A stretch of 5,384 nucleotides of DNA from RBG-16-68-21 sp035286665 (GCA_035286665.1 DATECY010000034.1:1-5384); one strand, 5' to 3'. Positions 1 through 5,331 are shown, numbered from the stretch's first letter. Notes: generated by a model from the letters alone, not told the origin. Translations and numbers: made by a program.

Positions 1-47
1 AGCCGACGGGTATCATCGGCGGTCAGCCCCCCCGTTCAGAGGAGTGA
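1..47 (+). CDS. Possible 3' end of an upstream gene (partial)
   Basis: A frame open from the left edge (third base onward) ends at TGA 45-47 and would give a C-terminus reading PTGIIGGQPPRSEE. The stop lies one base before the ATG at 49, a spacing typical of translationally coupled genes, and the Shine-Dalgarno sequence of the next gene would sit inside its last codons. The other two forward frames are also open here, so the fragment is too short to prove coding, and I do not recognise the product. It could equally be untranslated leader. Confidence 0.3.
   Translation, partial: PTGIIGGQPPRSEE
38..44 (+). promoter_or_regulatory. Ribosome binding site of the Lrp/AsnC-domain gene
   Basis: The purine run AGAGGAG ends four bases before ATG 49-51. 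It is a good match to the anti-Shine-Dalgarno sequence, at a slightly short spacing, and it fixes the start of the small gene that follows. Confidence 0.6.
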
Positions 48-48
48 G

Positions 49-282
49 ATGGTCGAAGCGTACATTCTCATCCAGACCGAAGTCGGCAAGGCCGCTCAGG
101 TCGCGATGGAGGTCGGAAAGATCGATGGCGTGCGCGCCGCAGAGGCCGTGACCGGCCCTTACGACGCGATCGTGCACACCGTCGCTGACGACGTCGATTC
201 ACTGGGCAAACTCGTGGTGGCGAAGATTCAGGCCGTCGAGGGCATCACTCGCACCCTCACCTGTCCGGTGGTGAAGCTCTAG
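49..282 (+). CDS. Stand-alone Lrp/AsnC ligand-binding (RAM) domain protein
   Basis: This 77-residue protein is a single AsnC_trans_reg/RAM-type alpha-beta domain without the N-terminal helix-turn-helix of full Lrp/AsnC regulators. The strand at residues 2-10 (VEAYILIQT), the helix around 13-24, the V-R-A-A-E strand near 28-34, the G-P-Y-D-A-I segment near 36-41 and the closing strand around 66-76 (ITRTLTCPVVKL) follow the family pattern. The Gly/Asp-containing turn (TGPYDAIV) is the most typical part. In full regulators this domain binds amino acids or other small effectors and drives oligomerisation. Stand-alone versions are common in Actinobacteria and may act as effector-sensing partners, but their role is poorly defined. 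With no DNA-binding domain, direct repression is unlikely. It converges on ddl with a 45-base gap. The family call is firm; the function is unknown. Confidence 0.85.
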   Translation: MVEAYILIQTEVGKAAQVAMEVGKIDGVRAAEAVTGPYDAIVHTVADDVDSLGKLVVAKIQAVEGITRTLTCPVVKL

Positions 283-327
283 ACACCGTCCGGCGGCTTC
301 GTCGTGACATCCTTGACGCGCCCAGTG
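283..327. other. Convergent intergenic gap, weak inverted repeat
   Basis: This 45-base gap separates the 3' ends of the RAM-domain gene and ddl. The clearest structure is TTGAC (313-317) facing GTCAA (327-331) across nine bases, which runs into the ddl stop codon. A short direct repeat ACGCGCC flanks it. There is no GC-rich stem with a T-tract, so I cannot call an intrinsic terminator for either gene. Confidence 0.35.
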
Positions 328-1341
328 TCAACGCGCCATGGCGAGTGACACCAGCTCTTCGCACAGTTCCGGGTAGGGCATTCCGGTCGCCGCCCACATC
401 ATCGGGAACATCGACCTCGGGGTGAACCCGGGCATCGTGTTCACCTCGTTGAGGATGAAGCCGCGACCACCCTCTTCGTAGAAGAAGTCGACCCGCGCCA
501 GCCCGCGGCACTCGAGAGCAGCGAATGCTCGTGAGGCGAGATCTCGCACCGTGGCCACCGCGGAGTCCGGCAGGTCGGCAGGCACGTCGGTACGCGTGGT
601 GTCGTCGCGGTACTTGGCGTCGTACGTGTACCAACCGCTCTTCACGATGATCTCCCCCGGCAGCGATGCCCGGGGGCCCTCGAGGACCGCGACCTCGATC
701 TCGCGCCCCCGGACCTCGGCCTCGACGAGCACCTTGGGATCGTGGAGGAGTGCGGCGTGGATGGCGTCTTTCAGCGCCGCCTCGTCTTCGGCGCGCTCGA
801 TGCCGACAGACGAACCCAGGTTGGCCGGCTTGACGAACGCCGGGTAGCCGAAGTCGCCGGCGACCCGGGCGACAGTCGGCCCCGGTTCGGCGAGGAACTC
901 CGCGGCCCGGATCACCAGGTAGTCACCCACCGGGATTCCAGCCTCCCGACACAGGCGCTTGGCGATGTCCTTGTCCATGGCGATCGACGATCCGAGGACG
1001 CCGGAACCGACGTAGGGAAGGTCCGCCATCTCGAACAAGCCCTGGATCGTCCCGTCCTCGCCGAAGGGGCCGTGGAGCACGGGAAACGCGACATCGATGG
1101 CGATGGGCTCACCGGCTCCGATGAGCCTCCCGCCGGGCACCTCGAGGTGAACCACCGGGCCGGCGGCGGCGAGGGGACGCTTGGTCGGGTCCGCCAGATG
1201 CCAGGTCCCATCACCAGAGATGCCGACCGGCACCACCGAGTGACCGCGACCGACGAGAGCCTCGAGCGCTGACACCGCCGAGACGCACGAAACCTCATGT
1301 TCGGCGGATCTGCCGCCGAAACACAGAAGAACCCGAGCCAT
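328..1341 (-). CDS. ddl: D-alanine--D-alanine ligase
   Basis: Ddl is a cytosolic ATP-grasp ligase that joins two D-alanines with ATP hydrolysis, giving the dipeptide that ends the peptidoglycan stem. The 337-residue protein carries the whole family signature: GGRSAEHEVS (residues 9-18, Glu14 matching E. coli DdlB Glu15), HGPFGEDG (90-97), the ATP-binding KPANLGSSVG (171-180, serine of the DdlB Ser150 motif), the omega-loop AKY (242-244, Lys243 and Tyr244 matching Lys215/Tyr216), and metal ligands Asp285, Glu299 and Asn301 in RVD and NEVNTMPG. The omega-loop tyrosine is expected of D-Ala-D-Ala rather than D-Ala-D-lactate ligases, so normal vancomycin-binding stem ends are inferred. Length is slightly above that of DdlB (306). 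The start is ATG 1339-1341, with AGGAA on the - strand seven bases upstream. It diverges from the kinase gene, so its promoter must lie within that gene's 5' coding region. Nothing essential is missing. Confidence 0.97.
   Translation of the reverse strand: MARVLLCFGGRSAEHEVSCVSAVSALEALVGRGHSVVPVGISGDGTWHLADPTKRPLAAAGPVVHLEVPGGRLIGAGEPIAIDVAFPVLHGPFGEDGTIQGLFEMADLPYVGSGVLGSSIAMDKDIAKRLCREAGIPVGDYLVIRAAEFLAEPGPTVARVAGDFGYPAFVKPANLGSSVGIERAEDEAALKDAIHAALLHDPKVLVEAEVRGREIEVAVLEGPRASLPGEIIVKSGWYTYDAKYRDDTTRTDVPADLPDSAVATVRDLASRAFAALECRGLARVDFFYEEGGRGFILNEVNTMPGFTPRSMFPMMWAATGMPYPELCEELVSLAMAR
1300..1320. repeat. 8-bp inverted repeat inside the ddl 5' end
   Basis: TTCGGCGG (1300-1307) and CCGCCGAA (1313-1320) form a perfect inverted repeat with a five-base spacer. 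It lies within the ddl codons for the conserved FGGRSAE segment, 37 bases ahead of the kinase start codon. It is placed where an operator or leader hairpin for the kinase gene could be, but the conserved protein motif explains part of the sequence. Confidence 0.4.
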
Positions 1342-1342
1342 T

Positions 1343-1354
1343 CAGGAGTTCCTG
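1343..1354. promoter_or_regulatory. Palindromic ribosome-binding region shared by ddl and the kinase gene
   Basis: CAGGA (1343-1347) and TCCTG (1350-1354) form an inverted repeat with a two-base centre. Read on the + strand, GGAG (1345-1348) is the Shine-Dalgarno sequence for the GTG at 1358, nine bases downstream. Read on the - strand, AGGAA (1353 to 1349) serves the ddl ATG at 1341, seven bases downstream. The same 12 bases therefore supply both ribosome binding sites. Confidence 0.65.
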
Positions 1355-1357
1355 ACC

Positions 1358-2416
1358 GTGAGCCTGCCTGCCGCCGGAGTGTACCGGGACCTCCCGGATG
1401 CCCACCGGGCATCGATTGCCACCTCCATCGCCGTCGCCGCGCGAGGACTCAACTCGCTCAAGGCGGCCGCCGAGTCGGCCGCCGCGGTGGTCGCCTCCGT
1501 CACGGGGGCGAGAGCGGTCGCCATCGTCGCCGGAAGGCTCCCCCTTGCCGTGCATCGGGGTGGCCACGACATCGGTCCGCTGTCTCCCGAGGCCTCGGCT
1601 GCGGTTCAGGAGAGCCCCGAGCACACGCGGGTGGTCCAGGTACCGGTCACCTCAGTGCCCGGTCCCGTCCGGCTGATCATCGTGGATCCCGTCGAGGGAG
1701 ACCTCGACGGGATCGCCGAGACACTCGGGCTGTCCCTCGACCTGGCCGCCACTCGCGAGCAGGCGGCTCGCGCCGAGCGCCTCGCCGCCCTCAAGAGCGA
1801 CTTTGCCGCCGTCGCCGGGCACGAGATCCGCTCCCCGTTGACGTCGATCATCGGAGCGTTGCAGACGGTGGAGAAGCTCGGCACCGCAGACCACAAGACC
1901 CTCGAGTTGATTCACGGCGCTGTTGCTCGGGCCGACCGCCTCCGCGTCCTCGTCGAAGACCTGCTCATGGCCGCCCGGATCGACGGGCGCGGGGTGCCGG
2001 TTCGCCCGCGGTTGATGTGTGTCGTCGACGCTGCCCGCGAGGTCGTGGCCGGCACCGGGGTTGAAGTGACGAGCACCGGACGAGTGCCTTCGGTGACCAC
2101 CGACGGAGACCACGTGCGGCGGATCCTCACCAATCTCGTCGACAATGCGTTGACCCACGGTGGCAGCTCACCGATCACCGTGTCCGTGAGAGAAACTCCC
2201 GGCGGAGTCGAGATGACCATCGCCGATCACGGCCTGGGGCTCCCACCCGAGGTCGCCTGCGACCCGTTCTCGGGTTCGCACGACTCGGCCACCGGATTGG
2301 GTCTTGGACTGAAGCTGGCCGCCGGCCTTGCCGAAACCATCGGTGGCTCATTGGCGCATCAAACCACCCGGGGCGGAGGAGCCACCTTCGTGCTGACCCT
2401 GCCGCTGTCGATCTAG
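1358..2416 (+). CDS. Soluble GAF-like sensor histidine kinase (orphan)
   Basis: This is a 352-residue histidine kinase. Residues about 20-135 look like a GAF-type sensor domain (alternating strands at 52-66, 91-110), running into a helix at 118-150. The HisKA dimerisation domain carries the phosphoacceptor His155 in GHEIRSPLTS (154-163). The HATPase domain has an N-box with Asn259 and Asn263 (LTNLVDNALTHGG), the D-x-G-x-G box Asp290-Gly292-Gly294, a brief F-box remnant (DPF, 302-304) and the G2 box GLGLGLKL (313-320). The ATP lid, between residues 294 and 313, is short. No membrane segment or signal peptide is visible, so the protein should be cytosolic. The start GTG 1358-1360 is supported by GGAG at 1345. 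No response regulator occurs in the window. Divergence from ddl with 16 bases between starts makes co-regulation plausible, but a role in wall homeostasis is inference. The GAF assignment is less certain than the kinase core. Confidence 0.9.
   Translation: MSLPAAGVYRDLPDAHRASIATSIAVAARGLNSLKAAAESAAAVVASVTGARAVAIVAGRLPLAVHRGGHDIGPLSPEASAAVQESPEHTRVVQVPVTSVPGPVRLIIVDPVEGDLDGIAETLGLSLDLAATREQAARAERLAALKSDFAAVAGHEIRSPLTSIIGALQTVEKLGTADHKTLELIHGAVARADRLRVLVEDLLMAARIDGRGVPVRPRLMCVVDAAREVVAGTGVEVTSTGRVPSVTTDGDHVRRILTNLVDNALTHGGSSPITVSVRETPGGVEMTIADHGLGLPPEVACDPFSGSHDSATGLGLGLKLAAGLAETIGGSLAHQTTRGGGATFVLTLPLSI
1384..1413. repeat. Two adjacent inverted repeats in the ddl leader / kinase 5' end
   Basis: CCGGG-ACCT-CCCGG (1384-1397) is followed without a gap by GATGCCC-ACC-GGGCATC (1397-1413), sharing base 1397. 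Both lie in the first codons of the kinase gene and, on the other strand, 43-72 bases ahead of the ddl ATG, where a ddl leader RNA or promoter must be. A hairpin or operator role is possible. Chance in GC-rich coding DNA is also possible. Confidence 0.35.
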
Positions 2417-3213
2417 ACGGACTGGCCCGTGCCGTCGCCGGGTCCGGCGGCGATCGCGTGAAACCCGCCATCGACGTGCACGATCTCGCCACTCGTCATG
2501 GGTGACCAGTCGGACAACAGCACCGTGATCATCCGCGCCACGGGATCAGGGTTGGCGAGATCCCAGCCGAGCGGGGCCCGCTCGGCCCACACGTCCTTGA
2601 ACCTGACAAAGCCCGGGATGTTCTTGGCTGCGACCGTCGCCAGCGGCCCGGCGGACACCGCGTTCACCCGGATGTGGTGCGGTCCCAGGTCGCGAGCGAG
2701 ATACCGGGTGACCGCCTGCAGTGCCGCCTTGGCGACCCCCATCCAGTCGTACGCAGGCCATGCCTGGGTGTTGTCGAAGTCGAGAGTGACAAGCGCCCCT
2801 CCTCCGGCGGCCTGGAGGAGGGGCAGGAGTCCCACCGCCAGGGTCTTGTAGGAGAACGCCGACGTCATGAACGCCGTCGACGCGCTCTCCGGCGGCGTGT
2901 ACAGGAAGTTCCCGCCGAGGGCGTCCTCCGGGGCGAACGCGATTGCGTGAAGGGCACCGTCGAGCGCGCCCCAGCGGGACGTGAGTTCGGTGACGAGCGC
3001 CTCCATGTGCGCCGGGTTGTTGATGTCCAACTCGACCACGTCGGGTGTGGTGGGCAGTCGGGTTGCGGCTCGCTCGGTGAGACTGAGACCCCTGCCGAAG
3101 CCGGTGAGGACGATCTCGGCACCCTCCTCCTGGGCGATCCGGGCCGTATGCCACGCGATCGAGTCGTCGGTGAGGACGCCGGTGATGAGGAGTCGCTTGC
3201 CTTCAAGGAGCAC
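2413..3213 (-). CDS. fabI: Enoyl-ACP reductase, FabI/InhA type
   Basis: FabI reduces trans-2-enoyl-ACP with NADH in the last step of each fatty-acid elongation cycle. The 266-residue protein is a short-chain dehydrogenase fold closest to actinobacterial InhA/FabI. The cofactor loop TGVLTDDSIAWHTARIAQEEG spans 11-31, with LTGFGR at 36-41. Asp63 lies in ELDINN, HAIAFAP spans 89-95, and the catalytic Tyr155 and Lys162 sit in YDWMGVAK, the family's Y-x6-K. VNAVSAGPL (183-191), RAPLGWDLANPDPVA (212-226) and GEIVHVDGG (242-250) complete the signature. The substrate loop before RAPLGW is about ten residues shorter than in mycobacterial InhA. Residue Ala90 occupies the InhA Ser94 position. The C-terminal tail (about 252-266) is Gly-rich and not family-like. 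GTG 3211-3213 is the only reasonable start, since TAA lies in frame at 3223-3225 and the N-terminus aligns with InhA. No Shine-Dalgarno sequence precedes it. It is probably cotranscribed with the upstream membrane-protein gene. Confidence 0.95.
   Translation of the reverse strand: MLLEGKRLLITGVLTDDSIAWHTARIAQEEGAEIVLTGFGRGLSLTERAATRLPTTPDVVELDINNPAHMEALVTELTSRWGALDGALHAIAFAPEDALGGNFLYTPPESASTAFMTSAFSYKTLAVGLLPLLQAAGGGALVTLDFDNTQAWPAYDWMGVAKAALQAVTRYLARDLGPHHIRVNAVSAGPLATVAAKNIPGFVRFKDVWAERAPLGWDLANPDPVARMITVLLSDWSPMTSGEIVHVDGGFHAIAAGPGDGTGQSV
2433..2452. terminator. Terminator-like hairpin inside the fabI tail, after the kinase stop
   Basis: CGTCGCCGG (2433-2441) and CCGGCGGCG (2444-2452) can form a nine-pair stem with one T-G position and a minimal centre. 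It starts 17 bases beyond the kinase stop codon and encodes part of the non-conserved C-terminal tail of FabI. No T-run follows on either strand, so it is not a classical intrinsic terminator. It is the only strong hairpin at this zero-gap convergent junction. Confidence 0.35.
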
Positions 3214-3226
3214 GGGGGGAGGTTAC

Positions 3227-3240
3227 CCGGTCGGCACCGG
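3227..3240. repeat. CCGGT/ACCGG hairpin ahead of fabI
   Basis: CCGGT (3227-3231) and ACCGG (3236-3240) pair across four bases in the 31-base gap between the membrane-protein gene and fabI. The hairpin ends 13 bases before the fabI GTG. Its stem is identical to that of the hairpin at 3604-3621 in the next gap. The six Cs directly before the GTG on the - strand leave no ribosome binding site. Confidence 0.35.
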
Positions 3241-3244
3241 CCGC

Positions 3245-3601
3245 CTAATGGACGTTGGCCCAGGCGCGCAGACCGAGGCCCATCACGAAGAGCAGCAGGA
3301 GGCCCCAGGCCAAGGCAGGACGCTTGGCGAACTGTGTTCGATAGATGTACGCGAACGTGAACGTGAACAGGATCACGAACCCGTAGAACAGGTGGAAGCT
3401 GTTCGTCGGCCGGTATCCCTGCGAGTAGGTCAAGAACCCGAGCGTGACCTGGACGAGCATTGCTCCGATCGCGGTCCACTTGGCGATCGCGAACCAGCGA
3501 TCGGGCTTCCGTTTGAGGATGGCGAGGGCGACACCCCACAAGCCGGCGATCCCATTCGTCACCGCCGCCACGTAGAACCAGTTGGCATGGAGTGTTCGCA
3601 T
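3245..3601 (-). CDS. Small four-helix membrane protein, function unknown
   Basis: I do not recognise this 118-residue protein as a named family. It has four hydrophobic segments at about residues 8-29, 37-58, 68-87 and 95-113, joined by short basic loops (KRKPDR at 30-35, RTQFAKRP at 88-95), so it should be an integral membrane protein with both ends on the same side. The stretch QVTLGFLTYSQGY (51-63) followed by FHLFYG (69-74) faintly recalls heme-binding helical bundles such as the CtaA/COX15 or cytochrome b561 groups. His5 and His70 are candidate ligands, but this is only a resemblance. Its gene sits between an LCP protein gene (60-base gap) and fabI (31-base gap) on the same strand, which suggests an envelope-related operon. 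The ATG at 3599-3601 has no clear Shine-Dalgarno sequence and lies two bases beyond a hairpin. Confidence 0.8.
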   Translation of the reverse strand: MRTLHANWFYVAAVTNGIAGLWGVALAILKRKPDRWFAIAKWTAIGAMLVQVTLGFLTYSQGYRPTNSFHLFYGFVILFTFTFAYIYRTQFAKRPALAWGLLLLFVMGLGLRAWANVH

Positions 3602-3603
3602 CG

Positions 3604-3621
3604 GCCGGTGATGCTACCGGC
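3604..3621. repeat. GCCGGT/ACCGGC hairpin ahead of the membrane-protein gene
   Basis: GCCGGT (3604-3609) and ACCGGC (3616-3621) form a perfect six-pair stem around a six-base loop. On the - strand the stem ends two bases before ATG 3601, so in RNA it could mask or position the start, which has no ribosome binding site of its own. The rest of the 60-base gap holds a tandem heptamer CGCGAGA (3629-3642) and a loose GGAGG/CCTCC pairing (3623-3627 with 3648-3652). There is no T-tract to suggest termination. Confidence 0.4.
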
Positions 3622-3661
3622 AGGAGGTCGCGAGACGCGAGAGAAGCCCTCCGCCACCGCG

Positions 3662-5278
3662 TCACGCGCACTCGTCGGCGGAGCCAACGGTGGTGCCGGC
3701 GGCAACACCGGCCAGCAGGTTCGCCACCGCGGCACGGACCCTGGGCGCTTCCACGATCGGCAGGTTCAGGTAGTTCCTCTCGGACGAGAAACCCGCCCCG
3801 ACCGCGAGGGTGGCGATGTCGTCCGTGTCGAGACCGGCGAGCGCGTCGATGATCGCGGGGAGCAGGCTGAGCGGAAGGGTCGTCGTCGTCGATGATCGGA
3901 TCGCCTTCGAGATGGAGGGGAAGGACCGGAGCAGGGTGCCGGCGTTTGCCGCTGCCGAGAGCTCCCGGACCATGCAACGCTGCCGACGCATCCTCTCGCC
4001 ATCGTTCGAGCCGGTGCGATCGCGCACGTAGGCGAGTGCCTGATGGCCGTCGAGGAGGTGGAGGCCGGGCTCGACGTCGATCGACACCGGGGCCTCACCC
4101 TCGCGGGCAGGCGACATGATCTCGTGCAGCGGCTCGGTGACCGTGACCTGCACGCCGCCGATCGCATCGACGAGGTCGACGAATCCGGCGAAGTCGACGA
4201 GGACGTAGTCATCGATCGGGATGCCGAGCAGCACCTCGAGCGTCTGGCGGAGTGCTTCCATCCCCGGGTCCGGTGCGTCAGGGAAGGTGCGGACCCAGGT
4301 GCTGGTCAACACGTGCAGGTAGTTGATCCGGTCGAACAGACACTCACAGAACGGCGCGCGTACCTGCGGCGGAGGCTCGACGCCATCGACCTCCGCCTGG
4401 GCGACGATCTTGGCGTAGGCCTGATCCTCGTGCCACTTCTGCACGTTGTGCATCGTGTCCGCATCCACCCACTCCGCGGGAAGCGGGGCATTGACCAGGT
4501 CCCGCGACACCCCGATGAGCGATGCCTTGCCGGCCGCTAGATCGAGGCTGGCCACGATCATCACGTCGGTCCGCAGGTCGTGGCGGCCGGGTCCGAAGTC
4601 ACCCCCGGCCAGCAACACCGTGTAGCGCGACCCGAGGGGGTTGTCGGCCTCCACGACCGGATCGGTCCCGGCCACGGTGAGGTCCGAGGGATCCAACGCG
4701 GCAGGCCGTGTGGTCGACGTCGTCGTGGACGTACTGATCGTGGAGGTTGTGGTGGTCGTTGGCCCCAGGTCCTCCTCCGTGAATCCCTCGGCGAGGATGG
4801 CCGCCTCCCGTTCCTCCAACGTCGGGAGGTGCGGACCGGAGAACACAGAGCCGAGCAGGTCGAGGGCCTCAGCGGCGTAGACGTGGACGATCACGTGGGG
4901 CACGAGCATCACCAGAGCGACAAGCACCGCGGTCGCCCGCAATCCCCACACCCCGGCAGAGCCATAGGCCGACTGACGCAACGGCCACCAGGCATCGCCC
5001 GCGGCCGCCAGTCGCTCGACGGCAAGCAGCGCGTTGGCAACGACGAGCACCCATAGCCACCGGGGTTGGACGAGGATCCGAAGCAAAGCGGTCGCTCCGT
5101 CCCCGCGGACGAAGAACAGCACGACCGCCATGACCGCCAAACCGGCGAGCGCGGGAATCGCCCACAGCACGCCCCTCCGCCTGCGCCCGGACCACCATTG
5201 GCCCAGACCGGGAAGCAGCGCCGAGAGCAAGGCAGCCCGTTCCGCCTCGAGGCGACGGTCGCCGGCAGGTTGGATCAT
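3662..5278 (-). CDS. LytR-CpsA-Psr (LCP) family protein with multi-pass N-terminus
   Basis: LCP proteins act outside the membrane and transfer lipid-linked glycopolymers to the cell wall. Numbered from ATG 5276-5278 (538 residues), the N-terminus has an LLPGLGQWWSG motif (21-31) like small TM2/DUF5683-type domains, then hydrophobic helices at about 36-57, 73-92 and 112-135. A Thr/Ser-rich linker follows at 173-190. The LCP domain covers about 217-445: RTD with Arg236 and Asp238, SRD at 258-260, RIN at 317-319, DDYVLVDFAGFVDLVDAIGG near 356-375, and GLHLLDGHQALAYVRDR ending at Arg421, then NDGERMRRQR at 425-434. These basic and acidic residues match the pyrophosphate- and metal-binding set of the family. 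About 55 residues separate SRD from RIN and include a CEC pair (Cys311, Cys313), which is unusual. In-frame GTG 5281 and TTG 5320 are alternative starts adding 1 or 14 residues. None has a clear Shine-Dalgarno sequence; ATG is preferred because a palindrome precedes it. The substrate polymer is unknown. Confidence 0.9.
   Translation of the reverse strand: MIQPAGDRRLEAERAALLSALLPGLGQWWSGRRRRGVLWAIPALAGLAVMAVVLFFVRGDGATALLRILVQPRWLWVLVVANALLAVERLAAAGDAWWPLRQSAYGSAGVWGLRATAVLVALVMLVPHVIVHVYAAEALDLLGSVFSGPHLPTLEEREAAILAEGFTEEDLGPTTTTTSTISTSTTTSTTRPAALDPSDLTVAGTDPVVEADNPLGSRYTVLLAGGDFGPGRHDLRTDVMIVASLDLAAGKASLIGVSRDLVNAPLPAEWVDADTMHNVQKWHEDQAYAKIVAQAEVDGVEPPPQVRAPFCECLFDRINYLHVLTSTWVRTFPDAPDPGMEALRQTLEVLLGIPIDDYVLVDFAGFVDLVDAIGGVQVTVTEPLHEIMSPAREGEAPVSIDVEPGLHLLDGHQALAYVRDRTGSNDGERMRRQRCMVRELSAAANAGTLLRSFPSISKAIRSSTTTTLPLSLLPAIIDALAGLDTDDIATLAVGAGFSSERNYLNLPIVEAPRVRAAVANLLAGVAAGTTVGSADECA
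4706..4762 (-). other. Thr/Ser-rich low-complexity linker in the LCP gene
   Basis: Nineteen codons encode an almost pure Thr/Ser run ending in Arg. Different Thr codons are mixed (ACC, ACG, ACA), so this is a protein-level linker and not a simple DNA microsatellite. It separates the membrane helices from the extracellular catalytic domain, as spacers across the wall often do, and could be O-glycosylated. Confidence 0.7.
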
Positions 5279-5283
5279 CACTG

Positions 5284-5306
5284 GATCTACGACGCAATCG
5301 TAGGTC
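5284..5306. promoter_or_regulatory. Palindrome just upstream of the LCP gene start
   Basis: CTACGA (5287-5292) and TCGTAG (5298-5303) are a perfect inverted repeat around a five-base centre. The flanks extend it to nine pairs with one mismatch over 5284-5306. It ends five bases before the preferred ATG (5278). It could be an operator or a hairpin covering the ribosome entry region. If translation instead starts at TTG 5320, it is coding sequence. Confidence 0.45.
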
Positions 5307-5321
5307 AGCAGGGTTTCCAAG

Positions 5322-5329
5322 AAGGAGGT
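5322..5329 (+). promoter_or_regulatory. Perfect Shine-Dalgarno-like octamer
   Basis: AAGGAGGT is fully complementary to the conserved 3' end of 16S rRNA and is the strongest such match I noticed in the window. The only nearby start codon on this strand is ATG 5332. On the - strand the octamer reads as a pyrimidine tract directly ahead of the TTG at 5320, so it argues against that TTG as an efficient LCP start. Confidence 0.45.
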
Positions 5330-5331
5330 CG

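Noticed and set aside
313..331. TTGAC/GTCAA as an intrinsic terminator between the convergent RAM and ddl genes
   Set aside because: The stem is only five pairs with a nine-base loop, and no T-tract follows on either strand.
1297..2064. Long open + strand frame overlapping the kinase gene
   Set aside because: Its translation is dominated by Arg, Gly and Pro with no domain pattern, as expected of an out-of-frame reading of GC-rich coding DNA. The kinase frame carries clear motifs.
2680..2697. FabI residue Ala92 (InhA Gly96 / E. coli Gly93 position) within codons near 2935-2940 considered as an inhibitor-resistance change
   Set aside because: Alanine at this position is, from family knowledge, normal in FabI such as that of Staphylococcus aureus, so it is not evidence of resistance. 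The codon lies near 2938; the interval given here is only the region of the conserved YDWMGVAK-to-SAGP segment downstream in the protein.
2981..3895. Long + strand frame opposite fabI, the membrane-protein gene and the LCP gene
   Set aside because: It is antisense to three supported genes, with a Glu/Arg/Gly-rich composition typical of antisense frames.
2865..3977. 370-codon - strand frame running across fabI, the membrane-protein gene and the LCP gene
   Set aside because: It crosses three well-supported genes and both gaps, and is Arg/Ser/Pro-rich without recognisable motifs.
4706..4762. Repeat-like Thr codon run as a possible microsatellite or CRISPR-like array
   Set aside because: Codons are mixed and there are no unique spacers. 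It is a low-complexity linker encoded within a supported gene.
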